A DNA stretch of 64,000 bases from Oscillospiraceae bacterium (GCA_902798545.1 CADBWQ010000001.1:59433-123432), one strand, 5' to 3'; positions 9,284-16,976 are shown, numbered from the stretch's first letter. Notes: generated from the letters alone by a model not told the origin. Made by a program: numbers and translations.

Positions 9284-11227
9284 TCATGCCGCCGTTGTGC
9301 TTTTCCGGTTTTTCTGAATGAACCAGGTCAGCACGAAGACTCCGGCAATAACGACCGCTCCGACAATATCGGTCAGCGTGCCCGGAATCACCATGCAGAT
9401 GCCCCCGGCAAAGGAGAGCAGCCTCATCGGCAGCTTCAGCGGTCCGTTCAGGTAACCGATGAATCCGCCGCCGATCCCGACCAGTCCCAGAATTGCCGTG
9501 ATAATCATGGGCAGTGCTTCCAGGAAGGTTCCTCCGATCATGATCATCTTCGGGTTCATCGCAAACATATATGGAATCAGGAATGCGGCAATGGCAAGCT
9601 TTGTGGCGTTGACCCCCGTCTTAAACGCATTGCCTTTTGCAATGGCGGAACCGGCATAGGCTGCCAGCGCGACCGGCGGGGTAATATCGGCCACGATGCC
9701 GAAATAGAAACAGAACATGTGGGCAGCAAGGAGCGGAATTCCCGCTTTTATCAGGATCGGCGCCGCGATGGTGGATGTGATCAGATAGTTGGATGTTGTT
9801 GAGACGCCCATACCGAGGATCAGCGAGGTAAACATCGCGCACACCAGTGCCAGGAATACATTGTTGCCCACCAGGCTGAAGATGCCGGTGCCGATACGCT
9901 GTCCGAGGCCGGTCAGCGTCACCATGCCGATAATGATGCCGGCAGTGGAGCACGCCGTTGCCACCGAGATCACACTCCGGGAAGCCTGCGGCAGTGCCGT
10001 AAAGATCTGCAGGAAGGGCACCCTGGTTCCCTTCCGGACATAGGGGACCACCACGCAGATCAGGCAGCCGATCAAAGCCGCGCGGGTAATGGTAAATCCG
10101 GTGAGCATCAGATAGATAATCGCCAGAAGCGGCAGCAGCAGATGTCCCTTATCCCGGATCAGCGGCCAGAGCTTCGGAAGCTGATCACGCGGGATGCCCT
10201 TCAGGCCCAGTCTTTTTGCCTCCAGGTGGACTGAAATCCAGATACCGGTGAAGTACAGTACCGCGGGGATCACCGCAATCACCATCAGCTGCCGATAGGG
10301 CACGCTGCAGGTTTCAGAGATCAGAAAGGCTGCCGATCCCATAACCGGCGGCATGATCTGGCCGCCCGTAGACGCAGCCGCTTCTACAGCGCCGGCAAAT
10401 TCCGGTTCATACCCCAGCGACTTCATCATCGGGATGGTAAACGAGCCGGTGGAAACCGTGTTTGATACAGAAGAACCAGAGACCGTTCCCTGCAGCGCCG
10501 AGGACAGGACAGCCACCTTTGCAGGGCCGCCGGCTGCCCAGCCGGCAAGTGCATTGGCCAGATCAATAAAGAACTGCCCGATCCCTGTTTTCTCCAGGAA
10601 TGCCCCGAAAAGGATAAACAGGTAAATATTGGTTGAGCATACTCCAAGCGGATTTCCGATCACCCCCTCGGTGGTAATGAAGAGATGGGTGATGATTCGC
10701 TTCAGGCTGAAGCCCCTGTGCTGCAGGAAGCCTCCCATATACTTGCCCACCAGTCCGTAGATGAAGAAGCAGGAGGCAATAATCACGATCGGCGGTCCAA
10801 CCACGCGCCAGCAGGCCAGAAGCACCAGGGCAATGCCGAGTCCGGCCATGATGGTGTCCAGCTGAGTATAGCTTCCTGCGCGAAACTGCAGCGGCTTGTA
10901 GTTAATGATAAAATAGCTCACCACGCACACGAACAAAGCTGCCAGCACGCAGTCATACCAGGGAAGCTTGTGCCGGTCGGCATGCTTTGTCGCAGGATAA
11001 AGGATATAGGCCATGGAGATTGCAAGCCCGAGATGGGTATAGCGCAGAATCTGCAGCGGCACCTTGTTCGAGATTGAGGCGTACAGCTGGAAAACTGCCC
11101 AGGCTGTCAGAACCACCATGATGATCCTGTCACCTGTCGGGGAAAACAGTTTGTATTTCGATTCCCTGTCGATTTCATCCAGTTTAATCTCTTCGTCGGG
11201 AACCGTCTTACGTTTGAACAAGCCCAT
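9284..11227 (-). CDS. TRAP transporter permease, fused DctQM (TAXI type)
   Basis: Integral membrane component of a tripartite ATP-independent periplasmic-type transporter, here with small (4-TM) and large (12-TM) subunits fused into one 647-residue protein, as is usual for TAXI systems. Numerous hydrophobic segments run throughout. The stretch FGAFLEKTGIGQFFIDLANA, with GGPAKVAVLSSALQGTVSGS after it, and the later GGQIMPPVMGSAAFL, are typical of the large subunit. Transport would be driven by a Na+ or H+ gradient. The substrate-binding lipoprotein lies just upstream (11296-12417). The ATG at 11227 is preceded by AAGGAGC directly after an attenuator-like hairpin. Confidence 0.93.
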   Translation of the reverse strand: MGLFKRKTVPDEEIKLDEIDRESKYKLFSPTGDRIIMVVLTAWAVFQLYASISNKVPLQILRYTHLGLAISMAYILYPATKHADRHKLPWYDCVLAALFVCVVSYFIINYKPLQFRAGSYTQLDTIMAGLGIALVLLACWRVVGPPIVIIASCFFIYGLVGKYMGGFLQHRGFSLKRIITHLFITTEGVIGNPLGVCSTNIYLFILFGAFLEKTGIGQFFIDLANALAGWAAGGPAKVAVLSSALQGTVSGSSVSNTVSTGSFTIPMMKSLGYEPEFAGAVEAAASTGGQIMPPVMGSAAFLISETCSVPYRQLMVIAVIPAVLYFTGIWISVHLEAKRLGLKGIPRDQLPKLWPLIRDKGHLLLPLLAIIYLMLTGFTITRAALIGCLICVVVPYVRKGTRVPFLQIFTALPQASRSVISVATACSTAGIIIGMVTLTGLGQRIGTGIFSLVGNNVFLALVCAMFTSLILGMGVSTTSNYLITSTIAAPILIKAGIPLLAAHMFCFYFGIVADITPPVALAAYAGSAIAKGNAFKTGVNATKLAIAAFLIPYMFAMNPKMIMIGGTFLEALPMIITAILGLVGIGGGFIGYLNGPLKLPMRLLSFAGGICMVIPGTLTDIVGAVVIAGVFVLTWFIQKNRKSTTAA

Positions 11228-11245
11228 TGATTAGCTCCTTAAAAA

Positions 11246-11274
11246 CAGGCAGAGCAGAGAAACTGCCCTGCCTG
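11246..11274 (-). terminator. Attenuator-like hairpin between TRAP binding protein and permease
   Basis: A 12-bp stem with one G-U pair (11246-11257 with 11263-11274), followed on the minus strand by TTTTT just before the permease ribosome site. In such a place it would lower permease expression relative to the abundant binding protein. It could also be an mRNA-stabilising stem for the upstream gene. Confidence 0.6.
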
Positions 11275-11295
11275 CTGCTTGAAATTCGGGATGTA

Positions 11296-12417
11296 TTACT
11301 TCAGATAATCGGGAATGGTGAGTCCCTGCTCGACATAGTACTTGAGGGCACCGGGATGCAGGTCGCTTGGGATACCGGACAGCGCGCCTTCGATGCTCAT
11401 GTAATTGGCCTTGGAGTTGATCTCCTGAATGTCGCCCAGATGCTCATAGATGGCCTTGGTCAGTGCATAGATCTCATCCTCGGAGAAGGTGTCGGCACAG
11501 ACCAGCATGCATTTAACTGCAACGGAGGTGATTTCGTGGCCAAGGTTGTACTCATCGGTCTCCGTCGTAAAGGCAGAATAGTATGGATAATCCTTCACGA
11601 GAATGTCAAGGTGTTCCTGATCAATGGTCAGGACTTCAATCTTACCGGTAAGAGAGAGTTCCTGCACATTGCCGTTGGGATATCCGGAGCAGAGGAACAT
11701 ACCGTCGAAGGTACCATCCTGCACGCCGTTTTTGGCGGTCGCCTGGTCGGCAAAGGTCTCATTAATATCATCATAGGTCATGCCATAGGCGCCCAGGATC
11801 TGACGGGCAGCGACTTCGTAGCCGGAGCCAACAGCGCCGACACAGATATTCTTGCCGGCCATGTCTGCAACCGAGCTGATGCCGGCGTCCTTGCGGACGA
11901 CAATCTGAACCATCTCAGGATAGCAGGCCGTAACCGCCTGGAAGTTGGTGATCGGGCTGCCGTCAAACAGCTCAACGCCCTGATGGGCATAGCTGTATAC
12001 GTCGGACTGGATCATCGCGAATTCATTCTCGCCCGAGCCAAGCAGGCGGGCATTCTCGGTGGAACCGCCGGTGGCGTTCACGGTGAGGTTGGCGCCCGTG
12101 ACGTTGTTCACGACGGTGCAGACGGCATTTCCGAATGCATAATAATTACCCGTTGCACTTCCGGTTCCCATCAGATAGGAGCCTGTGAAGCCCGGCGCTT
12201 CCTCAGCGTCGGCAGCGGTCTCTTCTGCCGCGGGTTCCGCTGCTTCTTCTGCCGCAGGTTCAGCCGCCTCTTCAGCGGGTTCTGCCGCAGGTTCAGCCGC
12301 CGCGTCGGCAGTGGCTTCCGGAGTCGGTGCCGGGGTGCTCGCTGGAGCGGAACCACCGCAGGCAGCCAGCGCCAGGCACATGGTCATAGCAAGGATCAGT
12401 GCAATGATTTTTTTCAT
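11296..12417 (-). CDS. TAXI-family TRAP transporter solute-binding lipoprotein
   Basis: Extracytoplasmic substrate receptor for the fused permease downstream. The ATG at 12417 gives 373 residues beginning with a lipoprotein signal (MKKIIALILAMTMCLALAACG, lipobox LAAC); a longer frame to 12510 is unlikely. A 60-residue Ala/Glu/Pro-rich spacer follows the lipid anchor. Then comes the TAXI core with GSATGNYYAFGNAVC, STENARLLGSGENEFAMIQS, and KNICVGAVGSGYEVAARQIL. The spacer probably holds the binding domain away from the membrane. Substrate class is unknown; TAXI systems with known ligands often take dicarboxylates or amino acids. Confidence 0.93.
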   Translation of the reverse strand: MKKIIALILAMTMCLALAACGGSAPASTPAPTPEATADAAAEPAAEPAEEAAEPAAEEAAEPAAEETAADAEEAPGFTGSYLMGTGSATGNYYAFGNAVCTVVNNVTGANLTVNATGGSTENARLLGSGENEFAMIQSDVYSYAHQGVELFDGSPITNFQAVTACYPEMVQIVVRKDAGISSVADMAGKNICVGAVGSGYEVAARQILGAYGMTYDDINETFADQATAKNGVQDGTFDGMFLCSGYPNGNVQELSLTGKIEVLTIDQEHLDILVKDYPYYSAFTTETDEYNLGHEITSVAVKCMLVCADTFSEDEIYALTKAIYEHLGDIQEINSKANYMSIEGALSGIPSDLHPGALKYYVEQGLTIPDYLK

Positions 12418-12480
12418 TTCTCGTCCAAACCTTTCTTTTTGATTGTTTCCTGTTTTTGCATACCAAGTGAAAACAAGAAT

Positions 12481-12510
12481 ATAATACAGACAGGAATCCC
12501 TGTTTGTCAA
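12481..12510 (-). promoter_or_regulatory. TRAP operon promoter with palindrome in the spacer
   Basis: TTGACA (12505-12510) and TATTAT (12481-12486) are 18 bases apart on the minus strand, upstream of the binding-protein gene. The spacer contains a perfect inverted repeat, ACAGG-4-CCTGT (12490-12503), well placed for a repressor. Confidence 0.65.
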
Positions 12511-12527
12511 TATAAAAATACAAAAAC

Positions 12528-13280
12528 TTACGCCCGAACTTCAGCCTCGAACTGGCTGATCAGATTCTGATAAGCCTGGATGAACACCGAGGCGTCCAGA
12601 CTGTAGGCGATGCTGTCAAATCCTTTTCTGGCCCATCTGACGGCGTCCTTCATGCCGGCTGCAAAAATGACAGACTCTTTCCCGCTATCCTGGCAGGCCC
12701 GGAGGATGCGCTCTATCGCAGAGAGCAGGATTGGGTTATCAAACTGAAGCGGTATCCCCAGGTCGATGGACAGATCGCAGGGACCGACAAAGATCCCGTC
12801 TACCCCCGGCAATGCAGCAATCTCCTCAATCTGCTCCAGTGCCTCTTTCGTCTCGCACTGAGGAATCAGCCGGCAGCGTCGGTTGCACTCTTCCATATAA
12901 GAGAAAACATCCTTCGACCAGTCATCCGCTCCCCAGCCGGTGGTGCGGTTGGGGCAGTATCCCCTGTTTCCGATCGGCGGGAACTTGGCATGCGTGATTA
13001 TTTCCTTCACCTGATCCACGCTGCGGATATTCGGGACGATCAGCCCTCTTGCCCCGATATCCAACATCCGCAGCACATATGGTCTCCTGGTATCGCCGAT
13101 GCGCACATACGGGAGCAGTCCTCCCCTTTCCGCCGCAAGAATCAGATCTGCCGTACTCTCCTCCGAGAGGCAGCCATGCTCCGTGTCAATGATCACATAA
13201 TCCAGTCCTGTGCGGCTCAGGCTCTCCATCGCCCCCCGTCCGCCAAGCTCAAAAAAAGTTCCGAACGTCGTCTTTCTCAT
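12528..13280 (-). CDS. HpcH/HpaI-family aldolase
   Basis: Class II metal-dependent aldolase of the HpcH/HpaI/citrate-lyase family, cleaving 2-keto-3-deoxy sugar acids or 4-hydroxy-2-oxo acids to pyruvate and an aldehyde. The 250-residue length is typical. Family features include YVIIDTEHG, the conserved Arg segment VRIGD, GARGLIVPNI, the metal-ligand glutamate in IPQCETKEALE, and GVDGIFVGPCDLS. It ends 110 bases before the TAXI binding-protein gene and begins only 11 bases after mgtE. It may therefore be read with mgtE, or with the TRAP genes as an uptake-and-cleavage module for an organic acid. Precise substrate unknown. Confidence 0.85.
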   Translation of the reverse strand: MRKTTFGTFFELGGRGAMESLSRTGLDYVIIDTEHGCLSEESTADLILAAERGGLLPYVRIGDTRRPYVLRMLDIGARGLIVPNIRSVDQVKEIITHAKFPPIGNRGYCPNRTTGWGADDWSKDVFSYMEECNRRCRLIPQCETKEALEQIEEIAALPGVDGIFVGPCDLSIDLGIPLQFDNPILLSAIERILRACQDSGKESVIFAAGMKDAVRWARKGFDSIAYSLDASVFIQAYQNLISQFEAEVRA

Positions 13281-13291
13281 ATCATTTCTCC

Positions 13292-14668
13292 TCAGTGGAA
13301 CAGCAGCGCGCTTGCGATTCCAAAATATACCAGCAGGGACAGCGCATCCACAATCGTCGTAATAAACGGGCTCGCCATGACTGCCGGATCAAAGCCGACC
13401 TTCTTGGCAGCCAGCGGCAAACTGCACCCAACCAGCTTCGCAATCAGCACCGTAATCACCATCGTAAAGCAAACGACCAGAGCCGTGATCGTAGTAATGT
13501 CCTCATTGCCCAGCAGCATCCGGTCCACCAGCATGATCTTCACGAAGCAGAGTGTCGCAAGCGCCACGCCGCAGAGGACAGCGGTATTGATTTCCTTCCA
13601 GATGACCTTCGGTGTATCTGCAAAATCCAGTTCGCCGAGGCTCAGAGCGCGGATGATTGTGACAGACGCCTGAGAACCGGAATTTCCCCCTGTATCCATA
13701 AGCATGGGGATGAACGCAGTCAGCACCACCTGTGCGGCCAGCGCGCTCTCAAATCCGGTAATGATCATTCCTGTAAATGTCGCTGACACCATGAGCAGCG
13801 CCAGCCAGGGAATGCGATGTTTGAAGAGGTCCCAGGATGTTGAGCGCAGATAGGTCTTCTCTGACGGCAGCATACCGGCCATCTTCTCGATATCTTCGGT
13901 GGTTTCTTCGACGAGAACATCGATGGCGTCGTCAAAGGTGATGATACCGACCATCAGCCCGTCGTTGTCCACAACCGGCAGCGCCAGGAAGTTATACTTG
14001 GACAGGGTCTGGGCAACTTCCTCCTGGTCGTTCATTGTTCTTACGGAGATCACATGCTCATCCATGATCCGGGATACCGGCAGACTGTCATCCGCCGTGA
14101 GCAGCAGGTCCTTGACGGAGACGGTACCAAGAAGCTTTCTTCCTTCTGTTACGTAGCAGGTATAGATTGTCTCCTTGTCCACACCCGTTTTACGAATACG
14201 CTCAATTGCCTGAATGACCGTCATCTGCGGACGCAGGGATACATACTCCGTGGTCATGATGGAACCGGCGGAATTCTCCGGATAGCGCAGCAGGTCGTTG
14301 ATCTCCTTGCGCATCTCCGGATCCGCCTGTGCCAGGATCCTCTTGACCACATTGGCAGGCATTTCCTCGACCAGATCCACTGCATCGTCCACATAGAGTT
14401 CCTCAATCACATCGTGGAGTTCTGCATCGGAAAAGCCCCGGATCAGCATTTCCTGTTCCTCCGGCTGCATCTCGACAAACGTCTCTGCCGCCAGTTCCTT
14501 TGGCAGCAGACGGAACAGCCGCGGCAGCCGTTCATCTGCGATCTCCTCAAACAGTTCCGCCACATCCGAAGGATTCATCGTAACCAGAATATCCTTCAGG
14601 GTAGAATACTTTTTCTGTTCCAGCAGCACCTTCAGCGTGCTTTCCATGGTTACCTTGTGTTCTGTCAT
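13292..14668 (-). CDS. mgtE: Magnesium transporter MgtE
   Basis: Mg2+-gated Mg2+ channel of the inner membrane. The 458-residue protein, from the ATG at 14668 with a GGAGG site, has the standard order. An acidic N-terminal superhelical domain (about 1-135; HDVIEELYVDDAVDLVEEMP) comes first. A tandem CBS pair follows (about 136-260). After these comes a five-helix pore with PMLMDTGGNSGSQASV, which includes the conserved GN-G-QA selectivity region. The CBS domains close the pore when cytosolic Mg2+ is high. A roughly 245-base structured leader with a small ORF precedes it, suggesting extra control of expression. Confidence 0.96.
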   Translation of the reverse strand: MTEHKVTMESTLKVLLEQKKYSTLKDILVTMNPSDVAELFEEIADERLPRLFRLLPKELAAETFVEMQPEEQEMLIRGFSDAELHDVIEELYVDDAVDLVEEMPANVVKRILAQADPEMRKEINDLLRYPENSAGSIMTTEYVSLRPQMTVIQAIERIRKTGVDKETIYTCYVTEGRKLLGTVSVKDLLLTADDSLPVSRIMDEHVISVRTMNDQEEVAQTLSKYNFLALPVVDNDGLMVGIITFDDAIDVLVEETTEDIEKMAGMLPSEKTYLRSTSWDLFKHRIPWLALLMVSATFTGMIITGFESALAAQVVLTAFIPMLMDTGGNSGSQASVTIIRALSLGELDFADTPKVIWKEINTAVLCGVALATLCFVKIMLVDRMLLGNEDITTITALVVCFTMVITVLIAKLVGCSLPLAAKKVGFDPAVMASPFITTIVDALSLLVYFGIASALLFH

Positions 14669-14913
14669 CGGTTTTCCTCCTTTTCCGTTCAATTTCGGCG
14701 GAAGAACCGACACACAGGTCAAAGCAGTTCGATATTAAATTGTACCGGCGGAAACGTCTTCTGACGTTTCATGCACATCCGCATCACTACTTCGACCCGA
14801 AGCTGTGCCGGTACTGTGTCCGTCGTCCATGACGTTCCCTCCTTCTTCCTTTTTCAACTCTTCCCCACATCTCTGCAGGCTTAAACCCCCACCTGTCTAT
14901 GAGAAAGAATTGT
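14669..14913 (-). promoter_or_regulatory. Structured 5' leader of mgtE with possible four-way-junction RNA
   Basis: From the predicted +1 near 14913 to the mgtE start there are about 245 untranslated bases. On the minus strand an 8-bp perfect stem (14807-14814 with 14742-14749, GTACCGGC/GCCGGTAC) encloses three perfect hairpins: CTTCG-3-CGAAG (14790-14802), ATGC-6-GCAT (14771-14784) and GAAACGTC-4-GACGTTTC (14751-14770). Together they would form a four-way junction. A further imperfect outer pairing is possible (GACACAG with CTGTGTGTC). The upstream part, with AGGTGGGGG, faintly recalls an M-box, but I cannot match the M-box core. Together with the 31-codon ORF this looks like a cis-regulatory leader. 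Confidence 0.5.
14735..14830 (-). CDS. Possible 31-codon leader peptide upstream of mgtE
   Basis: A small ORF beginning ATGGACGACGGA at 14830, preceded by GGGAGGGAACGTC, which is a strong ribosome site at good spacing. It ends with TAA at 14735, 67 bases before mgtE. The 31-residue product (MDDGHSTGTASG..., ending SAGTI) is acidic, with five Asp, two Glu and only one Arg, and no hydrophobic segment. It overlaps the predicted four-way-junction RNA, so its translation would disrupt that fold. Acidic leader peptides that sense low Mg2+ through ribosome instability are known for enterobacterial mgtA/mgtC. The comparison here is inference only. Confidence 0.35.
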   Translation of the reverse strand: MDDGHSTGTASGRSSDADVHETSEDVSAGTI

Positions 14914-14919
14914 GTTTTT

Positions 14920-14948
14920 ATTATAACAAAGGGAGCGAAGAATGGCAA
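14920..14948 (-). promoter_or_regulatory. mgtE promoter
   Basis: TTGCCA (14943-14948) and a perfect TATAAT (14920-14925) are 17 bases apart on the minus strand and drive the mgtE leader. The -35 element and spacer lie inside the terminator hairpin of the upstream gene (14926-14975). Confidence 0.75.
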
Positions 14949-14975
14949 GCGCAATTCCATTCTTCGCTCCTTTGT
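14926..14975 (-). terminator. Terminator hairpin of the Pro/Thr-rich surface protein gene
   Basis: A stem of about 19 bp with one bulged G (14926-14945 with 14957-14975), located 67 bases past the stop of the upstream minus-strand gene. On the minus strand the sequence after it is AT-rich but not a clean T run, because it doubles as the mgtE -10 region. Confidence 0.6.
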
Positions 14976-15041
14976 TTTGGTCCGCTGCCGTCCGGCTGTG
15001 CTCCTTTTTACGGCTATGCGTTTCTTGTGTGTTCTTCTCGC

Positions 15042-16133
15042 TTACTTCCTGCGTTTGGAACTGCTCCTGTAGGAGTAGGCTTCTTTCTCCGCACCCCGCT
15101 TGGCCACCAGCAGAATCGTCCCAATGGCTACAGCACCGACAGCCACCGCAGCCGCCCCGAATAGCAGGAATATCTTTCCGCCTCGATTCAGTGCGGCAGC
15201 CGGTTCCCCGCTCACTTCCGGATTGGGGGATTCCTCCGGGCTGAGGGTGGTTTCCGGACTCGGTGCCGCTGCAGCCGTTGCTGCCGGGGTCGGCGTCGGC
15301 GTCGGCGTTGCAGTCGGAGTGGCAGATGGGCTCGGAGTCGGCGTCGGTGTTGCAGCCGGGGCACCGTTCACATGGACGACAGCATGATTTGTCCTTGTGC
15401 TGCCGTTGTTGTTGCGGTACTCACAGTATGCGTGCCAGCCGTTCATCTCTGCGGGGATACTGCTCAGATGCAGGTTGCTGTACATTCCGTTTTCAATCTT
15501 CAGGCCCGGAAACGCAGTTGCGACCGCCTGATCGTCATAACGATAATCCGTCTTCCCATCCGGGCTCACAAAATGCCAGGCCGCGTAAAGGGCGTTACTA
15601 TAATTTGCAATAAACCAGCATTCTCCGCCAATATCCACGGTCTCGTCTGTCGGGTGTTTTGTCACCGTCGGCAGCGCCGGAGTGGGTGCCGGTGTCGCAG
15701 TCGGCTTTGGGGTCGGAGTCGGTGTTGCAGTCGGAGTCGGGGTCGGTGTTGCAGAAGCCTCAGGCGTCACTGCGTCACCCGGTTCAACCACAATGACCGT
15801 AGACCCGTCCGGCTCAGAAGCGCCCTGGTTAATCGGCGTATCCGGTGTAATCGTTCCGTCGGTGCTGCCGCTTCCGGTATCGCCAGTACCCTCCGTCCCG
15901 CCCGTTGTGTTGCCGGAATCACCGGAGCCGCCGGGTACTGACCCTGCGGGGGTCGTTCCTCCGGACTCTCCGCCAGTCTGGTCTCCGATTGGTGCGTCGG
16001 GCGTAATAGCGCTGACATCGGTGCTTCCGCTTCCGTCGCCCGTCTCCGAAGCCCAGGCCATGGTGCCGGGCAGTACACACAGCACTGCCGTAAGAAGCAG
16101 GACAGAAACCATTTTTTTCAAACGCTCATTCAT
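15042..16133 (-). CDS. Secreted Pro/Thr/Gly-rich surface protein with Ig-like domain and C-terminal membrane anchor
   Basis: The ATG at 16133 (MNERLKKM, 363 residues) is 7 bases after GGAGG; the ATG two codons earlier is too close to that site. A Sec signal peptide (cleavage near TMAWA) is followed by a Gly/Ser/Thr-rich region. A first Pro-Thr-Ala linker leads to a compact domain of about 100 residues with spaced cysteines (GGECWFIANYS, WHAYCEYRNNN) that looks immunoglobulin-like. A second Pro-Thr linker, a hydrophobic segment (IFLLFGAAAVAVGAVAIGTI) and a basic tail complete it. No LPXTG motif was seen. Probably displayed on the cell surface with the Ig-like part exposed; ligand unknown. Confidence 0.8.
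   Translation of the reverse strand: MNERLKKMVSVLLLTAVLCVLPGTMAWASETGDGSGSTDVSAITPDAPIGDQTGGESGGTTPAGSVPGGSGDSGNTTGGTEGTGDTGSGSTDGTITPDTPINQGASEPDGSTVIVVEPGDAVTPEASATPTPTPTATPTPTPKPTATPAPTPALPTVTKHPTDETVDIGGECWFIANYSNALYAAWHFVSPDGKTDYRYDDQAVATAFPGLKIENGMYSNLHLSSIPAEMNGWHAYCEYRNNNGSTRTNHAVVHVNGAPAATPTPTPSPSATPTATPTPTPTPAATAAAAPSPETTLSPEESPNPEVSGEPAAALNRGGKIFLLFGAAAVAVGAVAIGTILLVAKRGAEKEAYSYRSSSKRRK
15275..15350 (-). repeat. Short tandem repeats coding the second Pro-Thr linker
   Basis: GTCGGC/GTCGGA-type hexanucleotide repeats encode alternating Thr-Pro residues. A similar block lies at about 15680-15760 for the first linker. Such tracts can change length by slipped pairing in multiples that keep frame, altering linker length. 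Confidence 0.7.
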
Positions 16134-16244
16134 CTTCATTCCTCCATATGGCATAAACCATGAATTGATCAAACTGTATTGAACTGCTCAGCAGCGCCTG
16201 ATTCCGTTCCGGATCTCATACGCTGTCAGGCCGGAATGCTTATC

Positions 16245-16273
16245 ATTATAGCCGTTATGTACTGTATTTTCAA
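16245..16273 (-). promoter_or_regulatory. Promoter of the surface protein gene
   Basis: TTGAAA (16268-16273), a 17-base spacer and a perfect TATAAT (16245-16250) on the minus strand. It is back to back with the plus-strand promoter at 16337; together they account for much of the 312-base gap at 16134-16445. Confidence 0.75.
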
Positions 16274-16336
16274 GTCAGAACTTATTTCGCGCATAATAGC
16301 ATTTTGCTTTTCTTGCGAGAATTTCGTAAAATAAAC

Positions 16337-16365
16337 TTGACATTTTGTCCTTGCTGATGTACACT
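16337..16365 (+). promoter_or_regulatory. Promoter of the membrane protein/XRE pair
   Basis: A perfect TTGACA (16337-16342), 17-base spacer and TACACT (16360-16365), leading into the gene at 16446 with a leader of about 70 bases. Confidence 0.75.
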
Positions 16366-16445
16366 GTCTCTGCAGTCAGGGAAAGCCGGCCCCTGACGGA
16401 GCATTGGAAGTCCAAAATCAATATATCCATAAAGGAGTCTGAGAT

Positions 16446-16976
16446 ATGAACGGAAACATTTATAAGTCCGCCGGTGTGACGATCGGCATTGTCGTTGGTC
16501 TGGTTGTGGCCTTTGCGCTGATTCGGCTTGCGAACTACAACAGGAAAGCCAAAGCCGAGTATGACGAACGCCAGCTCCGCGTACGCGGTGACGCTTATCG
16601 CTATGCGTTTTACACGGTAATGTACTGCGAAGTCATTCTCTTCATCCTGGCATTTGGTGAGATCTCTCTCCCGGTGCCTGACTATGTTCTGCACTTTGCC
16701 GGCATCATCATCGGCATTCTCGTTCTCTCCGGATACTGCATCTGGAAGGATGCCTACTGGGGACTCAACAACAATCGCAGGCGCTACGGGATCATTCTGG
16801 TCGTCGCCGGTATACTGAACGCCATTCCGCTGTTCCGCATTCAGTCCCGCAGAGACGACTTCGACTTTCCCTATGTAAATCTGCTTGTCTGCATCATGCT
16901 GCTGATTGTCGGCATTGAGCTGCTGCTCAAGCATCTTCTGGACAAGCGTACGGAAAGTCCTGAGGACAGGCCATGA
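16446..16976 (+). CDS. Four-TM membrane protein with YDERQ motif, partner of an XRE regulator
   Basis: A 176-residue membrane protein with hydrophobic segments near residues 9-27, 59-76, 83-101, 113-128 and 140-158. The cytoplasmic loop after the first segment holds AEYDERQLRVRGDAYRYAF. A YDERQ box like this recurs in small Firmicutes membrane proteins encoded beside XRE regulators. AAAGGAG precedes the ATG. Its end overlaps the XRE gene by 4 bases (ATGA), so the two are coupled and probably act together, possibly with the membrane protein sequestering or modulating the regulator. That mechanism is inference. Confidence 0.8.
   Translation: MNGNIYKSAGVTIGIVVGLVVAFALIRLANYNRKAKAEYDERQLRVRGDAYRYAFYTVMYCEVILFILAFGEISLPVPDYVLHFAGIIIGILVLSGYCIWKDAYWGLNNNRRRYGIILVVAGILNAIPLFRIQSRRDDFDFPYVNLLVCIMLLIVGIELLLKHLLDKRTESPEDRP

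Noticed and set aside
14742-14814. Cloverleaf-like fold as a tRNA gene
   Set aside because: Arm sizes and the T-loop do not fit a tRNA on either strand; there is no GTTCGA T-loop and no anticodon loop of the right form.
14669-14913. mgtE leader as a standard M-box
   Set aside because: Only the AGGTGGGGG start is reminiscent; the conserved core bases of the M-box were not found by eye, so it is left as an unassigned structured leader.
15275-15760. Possible CRISPR or other spaced repeats
   Set aside because: The repeats are in-frame hexanucleotides coding Thr-Pro linkers, with no spacers of uniform length; no CRISPR array or cas gene was seen in the window.
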